A stretch of DNA of 64,000 nucleotides from Ectobius pallidus (GCA_964059195.1 CAXKWD010000005.1:141137686-141201685), one strand, 5' to 3'. Positions 46,706-58,560 are shown, counted from the first letter of the stretch. The notes: a model not told the origin generated them from the letters alone. Program-made: numbers and translations.

Positions 46706-47131
46706 TATTTAATTCGCTACTTAACTAATATTATGATAGCCAGAAAATAAGTTTGCTGTATTGACATACTTCCATTTTTGTTTCTGTCATTTTTGGGGTT
46801 GCACTGTTACTGTTTTATAACAATAAATTCTACTGTTCACTCATTCATACGTACGTACGAAGGGTTGTGTTGTTTGAAGAGTCGAAAACCATTGTTTTAT
46901 AGTCGAACACAACTTTTGTGTGTGTTCAACAAACGTATCCGGGGATAGTTTAGGAAGTTTATGGAAACATGAAGTGGGATTCCAGATATGATAATCTTCT
47001 CAGATGGAACCACGTTTCACTTCATGGGCTAAGTTAACAGAGACAACTTTGCATATGAGAGTACAGTCATTCAAAGGAAACACAGGATCCCCCAGACTTT
47101 ATCTCTGGTGCCGAATGTTGGGTCATTCTTC

Positions 47132-47132
<1 letters not shown>

Positions 47133-47222
<90 letters not shown>
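47133..47222. repeat. (TTA)n microsatellite
   Basis: About 90 bases of pure repeat. The 112-codon frame spanning it is mostly poly-Ile and is an artefact. Confidence 0.97.
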
Positions 47223-47736
47223 GACCAACAACTGGAATACCAGCTAACCAGTTGTTTATTATCAATGTATCGTCATTCGTTCTCGAATACTTTCCTTATT
47301 GTTTTCTCTCATTTTTGGGGTTGCATCATTCCTGATTTATAAAAATAAATTCTACTCTTGAGGTACGGGTTTTGTTTCTGAGAAATAAATTTAATTTACA
47401 TTACTATATAGAATTCATTATTTTTAAGTATTTGGTTTAGATTATTATTTATATTATGAGAATACATCAAGAATGTGCCCCTATTGCAGCTCTGCTTTTC
47501 AGATGGACTTTTCAAACTAAAGCTAAGTGCTTACAATAATGTAATTATAATTAAGTAATATGTAGAAAACATCCAACCAAATGTCATTATATGTACTTTT
47601 TCATTCATTTTTGTATTTTTTTTTGTTCGGTTGTATTTATATTTTATTTATATATTTTATTGTATATATGTGTGACCAACCTCTCTAGTCTGTATCCTTT
47701 GTTCAAAATAATATTCTTTCAACTGAGTACCAATAG

Positions 47737-48357
47737 ATATTTTGTTTTATTAGTACCACCTTATACCCTCAATTTCGGTTACCATTAGTAGATGTTCCAG
47801 AAAAAATATACTCTGCCAATATCAGTTAGCTATTTTAACTCACAAAAGCTAACACTATTATATTTAAAGACAAGCTATTTTGCACTATTACATTAATGAT
47901 AATCATTGATAATCAAATAATCAAACAACCAGCTGCCTGCGAGAACAGTATATAGCAGTGAGTTAAAATTCAGTGTGTTTTAGTGACTTTTTAATGCAGG
48001 GACAAACCTATATTTTTTCAGGTTAATACTGGGATTCAGAACATATAGGCTAAATATAAACTATATATATTGATGTTAGCTATTTTAACTTACATAAGCT
48101 AACACCATCACATTTAGCATATTTTAAGACTGGCTATTTTACTCTATATATTTTAATGACAATCATTTTAACTCTTTAGCTCACAGACGAAATTATACTA
48201 GAAAAATTATATTCATTAAGTAAACCTATTCTTTCATCTGTAATCATACTTAATAAACTTACATGTAACTGATATTGGCAGAGTATATTTTTTCTGGAAC
48301 ATCTACTAATGGTAACCGAAATTGAGGGTATAATATGGTACTAATAAAACAAAATAT
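47737..48357. mobile_element. 621-bp element with ~92-bp TIR and internal direct repeats
   Basis: Left arm 47737-47828 (ATATTTTGTTTTATTAGTAC..., ...ATACTCTGCCAATATCAGTT) is mirrored at 48268-48357 with very few differences. Just inside, TTAGCTATTTTAACT...AAGCTAACAC occurs as a direct repeat (about 47825-47930 and 48073-48170). No coding potential. Class unknown. Confidence 0.82.
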
Positions 48358-48659
48358 ATATTACGCACCCTCATTGGAAATTATGAAGTTCTTGAGTATC
48401 AATGGTAAAACGTTGTAAATGATTACCAATTAATTTTTAAAACTTCTGAAAAATCTTGCAATTCAAAATAACATACCGGTACCCAATGAAAAAGTGCAGT
48501 CGAGAGCGAAGAAAAAGACATCGAGAGTTGTATGAGACACGTAGACTGCGAGTTGGACTACACTGGTTTTATACCATTATTTGTACTGACAATAATTTAA
48601 ATTCTTACAGTGAACATTGTAAGGGATAAAGCTCTCTTTGCCATTTTAATTCCTACGCC

Positions 48660-49100
48660 GGCTACACGGTCCGTTAGTTCATGCATACAATCCATACAGT
48701 ACGCATAGCCTGGGGATATAGAATGTAAAGTGAGACATGTCATAAATATTAAAGTTCGCAAATATATTAGTCTCATTTTCAGTTCCCAGGAAAGTGACTG
48801 CTAATTTGTTTATCTGCTCTATCGATTCCATGTTCTGCACATGGAATTTGCTGTTTGGTTCCCTCTCTTTTGGATGGTTATTGTCATTACCTCGTTCTGC
48901 AGACCATACAGAAGTATTTTCATTGGAAATGTGCGTTTGAAATTAGTTTACCATAAAATGCATTCCCAGGAAATTATTTCCATCCTTAACAAACATAATA
49001 AATTCATGTTATTCCTGAAGACTTTTATTAAAATATTTTCATATCATCAAGGGCATAAGAGACATTTACTTGGGTAGAAAAAATAGATGACCTCTGCCTT
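48660..49100 (+). repeat. tandem segmental duplication, unit 1
   Basis: Matches unit 2 (49140-49373 plus 49863-50045) in order: GGGGATATAGAATGTAAA, GTGTCATAAATA-like, ACTGCTAATTT, TTGTCATT, GACCATACAG, TCCATCCTTAACAAACATAA, GAGACATTTACTTGGGTAGA. The site CATACAGAAGT at 48904-48914 is the unoccupied counterpart of the SINE insertion in unit 2. Confidence 0.82.
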
Positions 49101-49139
49101 CCAGTCGTTTCTAGTTAGTGAAGGACGGTCCATTACCTG

Positions 49140-50045
49140 TTGTATGCAATTCCTGCAGTGGGCCTACCCATAGCTTGGGGACATATAATGTAAAATCGGA
49201 CGTGTCATAAATAGCAAGTTCAGAAATACATTGCTTCATGTTCAGCTCCCTGGAAAGTTACTGCTAATTTCAATTTGTATATCGACTCACTCAATTCTAT
49301 GCTCTGCATATAGAATTTGCTGATTGATTTACTCTCTTTTGCAAGACTGTTGTCATTTTCTCCTTTTGGAGACCATACAGTAGTCTAGACACATATGCAT
49401 TCATGAACCACATATCATTGTCTCTGTTGGACATTACACGAGAATATTATAGGAGAAAAATTCCTCTGTCACTGGGATTTGAACCCAGGACCTTAGGCTA
49501 TCCGTGCCAATGCTCTACCAACTGAGCTAAGGCAGAGTTCACTTCACAATGCCAGATGGAACTTCTCTCCTATGAGTAATTTCCCTTAATGATCTACCTC
49601 ACTTACAGACAAGTTATGTCACATGCCCGGTCACAAAAATCACTATGTAATTAGTGTGCCTCGCAGTACTGTATATAACTTGTCTGTCAGTGAGGTAGAC
49701 CATTAAGTGCAATTATTCATAAAAGAGAGGTTCCATCTGGCGCTTTGAAGTGAACTCTGGCTTAGCTCAGTTGGTAGAGCATTGGCACGGAGAGTCAAAA
49801 GTCTTGGGTTCTAATCCCAAAGTCAGAGAAATTTTTCTCCTATTATATTCTCATACAGTAGTATTTTCATTTGGGATATTCGTTTAAAATTGTTCACGTA
49901 AAATGCATTTCTGGAGGCATTCCATCCTTAACAAACATAATAATTTCGTGTGATGCCTGAAATTTTTTTATTAAATTATTTTCATCTGATCAAGAAAATA
50001 AGAGACATTTACTTGGGTAGAAAAATTGATGACCGCTACCTTCCA
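49140..50045 (+). repeat. tandem segmental duplication, unit 2 (with insertion)
   Basis: Second copy of 48660-49100, diverged by scattered substitutions and interrupted by the 467-bp insertion at 49385-49851. Since the insertion is missing from unit 1, it came after the duplication. Confidence 0.82.
49385..49851. mobile_element. head-to-head SINE family D dimer
   Basis: Flanked by exact 11-bp repeats CATACAGTAGT (49374-49384, 49852-49862). Two tRNA-derived copies face away from each other: minus strand (tRNA-like from about 49537 to 49462) and plus strand (from about 49756 to 49830). The right one, TCTGGCTTAGCTCAGTTGG onward, can form acceptor, D, anticodon and T stems, with T-loop TTCTAAT. 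However, position 33 is C, not T, and a functional tRNA is unlikely. Tails end in TTTTTCTCCTATTATATTCT. The single element at 20571-20785 is one arm. Confidence 0.85.
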
Positions 50046-50343
50046 ACAAAATTTTGTTTTCATACCTACCAATCTTTGCGTAAAGATTTACCTATTTTCA
50101 AAGAAATGTGAAGTTATATAAAATGAAAATATTGGAAAAATCCTTCGCTATGATAAGGAATTGCAAACTTTGAATGAATGGGAAGAAATGAAGGTCGTAG
50201 TCTAAGTAATGTTTTGAGCGAATGTAAATATTCGGTTGGCTTACATTTGTTTCTGTCAAAAACATTTAACTGCCGGTAGTTAGTTTATGGCTCAAATTTT
50301 TACTGCCGAAATAGTTATTTATGCTGTTTTGAATTGTACATAA

Positions 50344-50598
50344 TTGAGGCCATGAGAACCATAATGATCTAAGTGACAAATTTTAAAAACATGAGATAAG
50401 TGCACAGAATTGTTGTCATTTGGAAATTTTATACGATGCCATCGAGATAACCTACAGGTTGTTTTCCATCATCTGCAGCCTTGGAAAACATATGTATCTC
50501 TGTGGCATCATATAAAATTACTAAATGACAACAACTATATACATATTTCATGTTTTTTAATAATTGTCACTTAGATAATTATGGTTCTCACAGCCTCA
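50344..50598. mobile_element. 255-bp foldback element
   Basis: Arms of about 110 bp: GAGAACCATAATGATCTAAG...TTGTTGTCATTTGG...GATGCCAT on the left and their reverse complement on the right, with a ~30-bp centre. Ends TGAGGC...GCCTCA. Non-coding MITE-like hairpin. Confidence 0.8.
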
Positions 50599-50659
50599 GT
50601 TAATACGTAGGATAGGGTATATGATAAAAGTAGTGGTAGTAGGAATAATAGTTGCTTTA

Positions 50660-51085
50660 TGCCCGGTTTCTATAAACTTGTGAAATACCTATGGGTAAAT
50701 TATCCATGGGAAAATTAGTTCCTAATCACCCACAATGATGTAATGAGCAAGGCCTTGGAGTTGTACATTTAATTTAATTCAGAAGGCTTTGATTCTCATT
50801 GTCCAAATTATTGTTGATCCTACAAAAGGTTAAATTTTATCCAGCCATCCATGAATGGATAAATTAACCCGACGATTTACCATTGGAAAGATCTAGCCCG
50901 AGTTTGTAGGAACATTTTTCTGTCATTTTCATATTTACCCAGAGGACATTTATCTAGAAACTCGCCACAAGTGTATGTGATTGTCACCTTCAAATTATTT
51001 GAGTTTGTAAACGTAATTCTTGTGTAAATTGTGTCCATTGGATAATTTACCCATAGGTATTTCGCGAGTTTACAGAAACCGGGCA
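50660..51085 (+). mobile_element. PIF/Harbinger-like MITE, copy 1, TSD TTA
   Basis: The TIR TGCCCGGTTTCTATAAAC continues to about 50 bases (CCTATGGGTAAATTATCCA). TTA flanks both ends (50657-50659, 51086-51088). 426 bp. An inverted copy of the whole element, with high similarity, lies at 61695-62123. A 69-codon frame in the interior is not conserved as a protein. Confidence 0.88.
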
Positions 51086-51099
51086 TTAGTGGTTAAAAT

Positions 51100-52220
51100 G
51101 AAGGAAATTTATCATTACTTATTTAAACGAAAGGGAAGAGAATGACAGTGACATCTGGTGATATCCTCAATAATCGCTATAACCTGCTGCACTGCCTTCT
51201 AGACTGTATTACTCGTGTATACACTGCCTGTCCTATACGGCTAATTTTGCGTACGCGGCGACATTACAGATGGCAGCACCTACCACACCCAGCTGCAATA
51301 CCCTTTACATTACCGTATGCTCTGTGTTGCCCCCTGAAGTATAAACTCGGAAACTGAAATATGCTGGAATTTCATGCTATCTGGGTGTGAACTGTGTCGC
51401 CTCTACTGGAGAAATTTGGCAATTTAACAATACTCTGAACTCCATGTTAAAATAAAGCAATGGACAGGCAGTGTAATTCTCGAGACGGCGGTGACCTGCT
51501 GGTACCTTTTTTCATTGCCCTTAATGGGTTCAGTCCGTAAAATGGACCTACACATAGACGGAACGGGTTCTGTTAAACAATGTTTACGATTCAAAATACT
51601 ATTAAATGTTTTATGGTTTCCCTAGGAATTAGTCAGTAATAATTCTTAACGAAATTGGAATTGAATCAGCTTAAACGATTGAAGATATTTTGACTAGGGG
51701 CAGTGTAGAAAATAGAGTCTAGGAAGGAATTTGTGAGTTGCATTCTCTCCCTCCCTTCTCTGTAGAGAGCATGTAAGTGAGATTTAGTTGAGAGAGTCTC
51801 AAATGTGCGTTTATCTAAGGTTTTTGCTGATGTACCCGTCGATACATAACCTCAAACATCGCATCCCTCGAGAGTTGTGATACAACGCGCCGGGCTTTTC
51901 TTTCACCGAATGAACAAGGTTTTTTCTCGTGCTAACACTGTTAAATATGGTCATTCCACGGCGTCCTAAAATAAAGTAACGCAAATTTGAACGCTCAGAA
52001 TCTCCTTCCTCCCTAGCATGACTTTTATGTATAAAAATCTGATGTTATTCTCATAACTTTCACCACGCTAAACATACAACTTTCTCGCTTCACACATTCT
52101 GATGATAACGTATGGTATAAGAGATCGTAAGTGTGAATTCGTTATTCGGTTATTTAATTTTATAGGAATGGCACCTAGTGGAATGTGGTCTTTAGTAATG
52201 AAGTTTAAAATCATTCTAGA
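51100..52220. other. no gene recognised
   Basis: No repeat partner or protein similarity noticed. GC is higher near 51200-51330 and 51820-51950. Confidence 0.45.
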
Positions 52221-52227
52221 ATTATAT

Positions 52228-52402
52228 GTATAATTTATACGTATATGTATATTTATATGTATTATTTATATGTATATTTATATTTATTATTTATATGTAT
52301 ATTTATATGTATTATCTATATGTATATTTATATGTATTATTTATATGTATATGTATATATATGTATTAATTATATGTATATTATGTATATGTATGAATGT
52401 AG
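52228..52402. repeat. AT-rich minisatellite (TATATGTATATT-type)
   Basis: About eight imperfect units of roughly 22-24 bp built on TATATGTATATTTATATGTA. Confidence 0.92.
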
Positions 52403-52574
52403 GAATTATAAGTAGGGACATTAGCTACAATATAAACAGGAACTAGGATTTTTCATTCATTCCATCAGTACTTAGAGGTTGTGAGAATAGGTACATTAAA
52501 CCACTGAAAATACCTTTTCAAAGAAACAAACTTCGCTGTACACATCTACGCTATAAAAATATAGGCTTATATAT

Positions 52575-52870
52575 ACAATGTCCGCCGCCATCGGTGGGTT
52601 GGTAGTGTGACTGCCAGCCATCTGGGCGGCCCGGGTTCGTGGATTTTACAGAGATTTAAAGTTTCTTTCCTTGGTCAGGAATAATGGGTGTTGTGTCCTC
52701 ATTCCCATCCCACGAAATGAGCTGGCCATCCTAAGTGGTATGTATCATCCGGCTAAATGTCCTTCGGTCGGGCTGTGGGCATCCCCACCCCACTCTGTCC
52801 CAGAGCAGGACCGGCTTCCGGGCCGAAAACTTCATCATGTATACATTATTTTGGACGGTATTTTAATCAT
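52575..52870 (+). mobile_element. tRNA-derived SINE, family F
   Basis: Head CGGTGGGTTGGTAGTGTGAC and box B-like GGCCCGGGTTCG (about 52625-52636), body with GTGTCCTCATTCCCATCC, AAATGAGCTGGCCATCC and CACCCCACTCTGTCCC. No second copy was found in the window, so family status rests on the promoter-like head. Confidence 0.6.
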
Positions 52871-52899
52871 TTCGTAATGGTATTACTAACAAACGTGAT

Positions 52900-54750
52900 G
52901 ATTCATAACAGTATAACAAAAAGAAACGTGAATGAATACCATCTCATAAGAGAACAAAATTTTGTTACAAAACGTTACTTCCGACACCTTGTGTAGATAT
53001 AAGGTTTTCTAAAGACATAAAATACTGCTACCAGTAATTTTTTCAGAAGCAGTTGCAAATAAAAATGCGTTGGATATTTAAATTTATAATCACATTAAGT
53101 ATTTGAAAGGAATGAAATTTGCTAATGGGCGAATTCACTGATTTCTGAGATATTAAAAGAAGTGAGTGTATAGAAGATTTTTTGTTAACCTTCAATTTAC
53201 TGCACTGATTTACTTGAACAATCAACACGGATACCGAACTTCGAGATGAACAACACACTCTCCGAATCACTTCAAATGCCCGGCTCTGGAGTAATAGGGT
53301 TTCATGGAATCGTCCTACTTCAACGACGTTATTAAATCCGGTTTATTATCCAGTTTTAGCAGTGCTCTAGATATGCAATAGTTTAATATTTTGATTCAGC
53401 AATCGCAGCCCTGAGGAAGTGCAACGTGAAATTTCTGACATGAGTGCTGGCTTTGTCAGCGACATGTGAAATCTCGTGTCTACTGCAGCCAGTAGTGACG
53501 TCATAGCTCCGCATCATATTTCAAGTGGATGAAATAATTTCCTCTCTATACGTCGGGATGGATTCTATTCCCAAATTCAATAAATTGCAAATAGGTCTAC
53601 CTACGCGTTCAGTTTGGAGTATGAAGCTCTGTGCTATGAAAGAAGTGACAGATAACTCAGTTGATACGTTCGGTTTGTCCTTCTTATAATCACTTTGTGC
53701 TAAAGCTCTTAATTTAAGGAGTGCATATAGGTTTCAAAAAAAGTTAAATTCAATGTTTTTAGCAACAATGAGTTATTCCACTTGGTTATTATTATTCATT
53801 AATTTCAAACAGTGTATTACATTTAGAGACAGAAATGAAGACTCTCTCTGGTAAGGATGTAACCATAATTTTTGTGGAAGGTTTTGGTTAAATAAAGGTG
53901 TATAATCTTGGCTCTAAAACTAGGAATTTAATTTTTTAACTCTTCAAAATATGTTTATTTAAGTAGCATTATTTTTATCAGAAGTTTACTTTTGTCTTTC
54001 TTGTATAACACAATTATTTATTTCTTTGCCGAAACAAATATTCCATAGGTAGAAGAATGGTACATGTCTGGGAAAGTCAGCTCATTTGTGAGAAACGCTC
54101 GGTTATTGACATCGAATATTGCATAGCATTCGTAACACCCATTGCTGAGAGGCTGTGAATAGGAAATCTCTCATTGAGAGGGTCTTTAGCGATCCTGGAA
54201 CAGCACTTACAGAGCTATAGATATCAATAGTGAATTCAGCGAACTTCCGTTCTGCAAAATCGCCTTGGTATCTGCATCACCTCACACAAATTCTATGAGG
54301 ATTTCAGCCAAGCTCATAGATGTCGTGGCTAGCCTGCTACTAATGAGTACAGCTAACGACCTATTCTCATGGGATAACAAGGATGGTCCTGACCTTCAGT
54401 AAACAGATATGAACCATGTTAGGATCCTATTACACTGCCCTTCATTTGACGATAACAGGTAAACTATAAACTACGCTCGCTTTAACATTCGCATCAGTAT
54501 GGACAAATGCTAAATTGAATAATATATAGGCTAGTAAGCAGATTTGAGCTCAAGGTTCAGCACAAACAAAATTCTGTAGTTTTATGAATTTATATATAAC
54601 CTGTGTATAATATAAGGACTTAGATTTATACTCCCTAGATTCGTTTGTAAGACTTGTCACGATTTTAAGCTTTCAGCGAATTAAAACACGAAACATATAA
54701 CTATTTCATTTCCTTAATGTTCGCTGTGTTGCAGTCTTAAAAATGAATTA
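52900..54750. other. no gene recognised
   Basis: Long non-repetitive, AT-rich stretch. A TGACGTCA palindrome lies at about 53494. No supported gene. Confidence 0.45.
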
Positions 54751-54760
54751 CTCGACTTAT

Positions 54761-54882
54761 TTTTAAATTGTACTTTCTAAGATGTAAAAGGTATTTCACA
54801 TTGTATCTTTCTGTTTCAGTGTGTATATATGTAAACATGCAATGTAAAACACATATTACGTCTTAGAAAATACAATTTAAAA
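54761..54882. repeat. imperfect 122-bp palindrome
   Basis: TTTTAAATTGTACTTTCTAA on the left pairs with TTAGAAAATACAATTTAAAA on the right, with further pairing around CACATTG...CAATGT. Possibly a small MITE. Confidence 0.65.
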
Positions 54883-54895
54883 TGTTAAGTGTAAG

Positions 54896-55610
54896 TAAAA
54901 AATATTTACTGGGGAAACCGCCACTTGGAAGACCTAAACGTAGGTATCTGTTTTCCTATATTCCCTATGTTGGGGCGAAGGACCTTCAAGTGGAGGTTTC
55001 TATTACCTATGTGAATTTTATTACGCTTATTTTCCGCCTCTGAACCCCCTTTGGAGACTAAGGAATTACTTGGACGTGAAAGGGCCGAGAAATTTTGTCC
55101 AGAGACTCTAATTTAGGCTTGAAGTTCTTTTAGGTGCCAGCTCACGTGGAATAGCTCACCACGGGAGTTTCTCTAATCGAGCTTCCCCTCCAGTAGGAGG
55201 CCCTAGCCCTACAAGGGAAATTCATGGGCTCATTCATTCATTCATTCATTCATTCAAATCTATGATACGGGCCCCCCAGCTTAAAGTCCTTCTCGGAGGA
55301 CTCCGAGCCCAGGATTTTTACGTCCTGAAAAATTCATCGACCGCGGATCTAGAGGCGGGCACGCTACCTCTAAACCACCGTGGCCTACCTAAACGTAGGT
55401 GGGAGGACAATATTAGGGCAATATTACAATATATTTAAGAGAAGTAAGATTTGCGAGGGATGGTTGAATGGAGTTAGCACAGAATAAGGTTTAATGGCGG
55501 GCTCATGTAATAGTTTCAATGAACCTCCGGGTTCCATAAAATAGACAATATTCCTTTATCTTGATTAGGAATTGTCTTTGCCATTAAGTAAGTAAGTATA
55601 TAATATGTCA
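54896..55610 (+). pseudogene. RTE-type retrotransposon 3' end interrupted by a SINE
   Basis: The part before the insertion (54896-54945) reads GKPPLGRPKRRW. After it (55401 on) come W-E-D-N-I and, with frameshifts, FARDGWMELAQN-like text and a tail GCCATTAAGTAAGTAAGT near 55593. It is the same family as 19362-19592, where the sequence is uninterrupted. The inserted SINE occupies 54946-55386. Confidence 0.82.
54946..55386 (-). mobile_element. tRNA-derived SINE, family A (copy 3), 14-bp TSD
   Basis: Precise insertion between two copies of ACCTAAACGTAGGT (54932-54945, 55387-55400). The minus strand reads CCACGGTGGTTTAGAGGTAG, CGTGCCCGCCTCTAGATCCG, then the body and tail seen at 33437-33790. 441 bp, longest copy in the window. 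It includes a (CATT)n run at 55229-55254. The box B region is weakened. Confidence 0.9.
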
Positions 55611-55965
55611 ATAACCGTGAACCCGAAAGAGCAATTGCTCATATTCGGGAAGATAAGCTTTTCGGCTGAGTAGCAAGCCACGTGAGCACCATTTCCTTCA
55701 GTTCTTGGCCTGTGGTAAATCGACGGCCCCTTAAGGCATCTTTAAGTGGGCTAAAAAGATGGAACTCTGACGGGGCGGCAATATGTGGGCATGCATTGTC
55801 ATGCAACAAAGTAACTCCTTTCGACAATAGACTTGACGTTTGGTTCGAATTTCAGGCTTCAGCTCGTTGCTCAACTTCTCACTATAACGTGCACTGTTTA
55901 TTGTTGAACAACATGTCAACGGAGATAAATGAACAACATGTCGACATGCACGATACAAAGCGGTA
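55600..55965 (-). pseudogene. mariner transposase fragment
   Basis: Minus strand: INSARYSEKLSNELKPEIRT in one frame (around 55895-55840), then after a frameshift SKGVTLLHDNACPHIA, then directly APSEFHLFSPLKDALRGRRF and TTGQELKEMVLTWLATQPK. The stretch between the second Asp motif (H-D-N) and A-P-S-E is missing about 25 residues, including the P-Y-S-P-D-L motif, and the catalytic third Asp is Glu. Frameshifted, deleted and without visible TIRs, it is a dead relic. Confidence 0.88.
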
Positions 55966-56315
55966 CAGCCAACCTACAAAAGATTAAACAAAAGGTGTGG
56001 ATATTTATCGACTTACTCGTATATTGGCAGTAGCCAGCTCTTACATTGTACTGTGTAATATTAATCACAGAAAGTGTCTTATATGCTTGATATGTCAGAG
56101 TGGCAGTGGAAGGTGGGTTCGGAAGCCTTAAAAATCCACGCTAACATTGAACTCTTCACCTTTATACATGACCAATAGGAAGATAGAACTCAAAAATTCA
56201 ATTTCATATTGCTATTATTTTATAGTACAGTCTTCGATCATGGATACATTTCTAATAAGTAGGCTGACCATGTGCAACAAAAATCGACGGTTCGAATCTG
56301 ACTTGTGAATAATTA

Positions 56316-56956
56316 CCGTATGTTACGGACTATAAGACGCTCCGGACCATAAGACGCACCTTGACTTTAGGATGAAAATTTAAAGGAAAAGAAATTTAAT
56401 GTTATTCTAAACGAAAAAAAAGTTAAAGGTAATAATATACTTCATTGCATAAATAGATTATAACCTTGTACAATGGAATCAGTGTAAATCACTTCTAACT
56501 TAAAACTTGCGTTGTACGAAAATCTTTTCTGTACAGGTGGCATCGTGTAAATTTTAACGACTGAACTGATTTCCCATGGAAGACTGAAAATACTTCTACG
56601 CCCTTTAACCCTCAATCCAGCATATGGTAAGTGTAACGAGAAAAGGATGTTTAGATGTGTTTGCCTTCTTTTAAACCACCCGGCGGAGACAACTCCTTTC
56701 GTATAAAAGAACTCAACATTCCTTTCTTTTCGCATTGTATACCTGGCTTCCAGCTACCCTTATTTTATGATGTACTGATGCACTGATGTACAGACCGTGC
56801 CAAAATTTTTAACTATCTTAGAGTTATACCTGTGATATTCCGGTAACATTTACCATAACTTAATTTTTTAGTCTACTTCGGGCCATTAGACGCATCCAAC
56901 TTTCAAGGCTCTGTTTTCAAGGTAAAAAAGTGCGTCTTATAGTCCGTAAAATACGG
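56316..56956 (-). mobile_element. pogo-like element with transposase N-terminus remnant
   Basis: Ends CCGTATGTTACGGACTATAA and the inverse TTATAGTCCGTAAAATACGG, flanked by TA (56314-56315, 56957-56958). Between them the minus strand has an ATG at 56541-56543 starting MPPVQKRFSYNASFKLEVI. The R-x-(S/Y)-Y-x-A-x-FKL-x-VI pattern matches the start of pogo/Tigger-family transposases (helix-turn-helix N-terminus). The reading breaks down within about 30 residues. 641 bp, internally deleted, non-autonomous. Confidence 0.75.
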
Positions 56957-57479
56957 TACTTGAATGAGGCGAATAAACGGGCATCTACAGCAGAGATAAT
57001 TCCATACGAATACGTACAGAGTGAACATTCGTCGTTTTCAAACCTATTTTTGTCAACTGCTATTTATTTCAATTCAATACTTTCACGCCCCATAAAAGTA
57101 ATAACAGGCGTATTTATGGAAATCATATATTCAGAACATTTTCAAAGTTTGATGGTTTCAATTAGAGAGTTGTTATCTGGCACGACAGAAGATTTATTTT
57201 CTAAAAATGCCATGACAGTTTCCTGGAATATTCAGTCTGAATATTTGTCTGCGTCCATCAGAACAAAACAACACGGATTTACAATTGAACAACGCACATG
57301 TTACAAATGCCCGAAGGGAGAAATGTAGTTTAATGCGATGAAAAACCTGACAACGGGAAACGAATGTTTCCATCAATTTTTCATGAGTTGTGAAATGTAC
57401 AAAAACTTCATTGGTAAATTCAGCTACAAACGAAAGCCTAACCTTGGTTCCAATGAGTTACCTAAACAGTGGAAGGGGT

Positions 57480-58170
57480 GTAACCGTACAGCTTTTAACA
57501 GCTGAACAAATAATCTGATGTGAAAGTTTTGCCTCTTAGTATAAATATCATGTATGGCATTCTTTTCATGTAAATTGGTTGTAAAAATGAAGATAATGTC
57601 GTTACACATCGTAACATATCCTCAAAGGATACACAGCCCAAATAAAATCTTATTAATGCACTCACGTAGCATTTGTACTCTAAGCATGGGCAATACACCT
57701 TTGTCACTTCACATTCTGATACCGGTATACAATAAGAGGCCGTATTGGAAAGAACGTGTATTTAGTTCTTTCCACCTGACGCAAAGCTTTATTGGTTACC
57801 AGGCAAAATAGTTTCCACAAACAGTGGGTGGCTTATAACTACCCTTCAGAGAATTTTTGCAAAAATAAAAATTTCAAATGAAAATTTTTTCTCTCTTAGT
57901 ATAAAATTTAAAAAGTGAACAAACTCGTTAGAACCGCTTTCGAGAAAATCGCGAAAAACGATTTTTAATTCATGTAATGTAAGAGAAAGTCGTGGCCAAT
58001 CTTCGTGTCACATCCTCGGAAGGTATCTAACCCAAATAAAAATACGATTTTTCGTTTTGGAGCTATGCTGTTCACAGACACACACACACACAAACGTGTT
58101 TCTGAAAATAATATTTTTGGATTCAAGATACTTCAAAACGTGTATTGATGTTAAAACTCAATTTCGGATT
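57480..58170 (+). repeat. unclassified dispersed repeat, inverted partner at 60830-61110
   Basis: Contains GTAAGAGAAAGTCGTGGCCA and TTCGTGTCACATCC...GAAGGTATCTAACCCAAAT. The reverse complement of 60830-61110 reads AGTAAGAGAAAGTCGCCGAC, TTCGTGTGACATTC, GAAGGTATCTAACCCAATT in the same order. A weaker third occurrence (CATATCCTCAAAGGATACA, CCCAAATAAAATC) lies at about 57600-57650. No coding recognised. Confidence 0.6.
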
Positions 58171-58439
58171 TCGGGGTTGACAATCGATTGAATAAATTTG
58201 CGTCACGCTAACATATATGTTAAATATTTCATTGTAATATGGTCTGGGATTGCTTGGATTCATATTTCCAAGCAACTATTTCCCTTGCCTTCAAAATTTT
58301 AAAATGTGGAACGTTATTGGAGTTGGATGCCATGACCTACTGGCTAGCTCTATTGCGTTAACTTTAGAAAGGCCACAAATCACACGTTTTAAAAACAAAA
58401 AATACTTTAATAAAGTTAATTTTTTTTTCATTCTTTAAA

Positions 58440-58560
58440 CATTCATCACATATTTTGTATAGAAAGAGGGTGGGCCAAAGAATGGGCTAGCAATTTTTTG
58501 GGTGGGCTTGACCACCTAGCCCCCACCCCCACCCCCACCCCCCTTACCACCGCTTCTGAT
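58440..58560. other. C-rich tract, possible transposon end
   Basis: Pyrimidine-rich CCCCCACCCCCACCCCCACC near 58522 and a CAGAAGCGGTGGTAAGG edge on the minus strand. It resembles a DNA-element terminus without a detected partner. The stretch 58560-59670 has nothing recognisable. Confidence 0.3.

Noticed and set aside
47004..47342. 112-codon frame
   Set aside because: Mostly poly-Ile from a TTA microsatellite.
49756..49830. Possible functional tRNA with complete cloverleaf
   Set aside because: All four stems can form, but position 33 is C, not T, and the sequence is the head of a duplicated SINE flanked by an insertion TSD.
56930..57328. 132-codon open frame
   Set aside because: Starts inside the pogo-like TIR and shows no recognisable protein.
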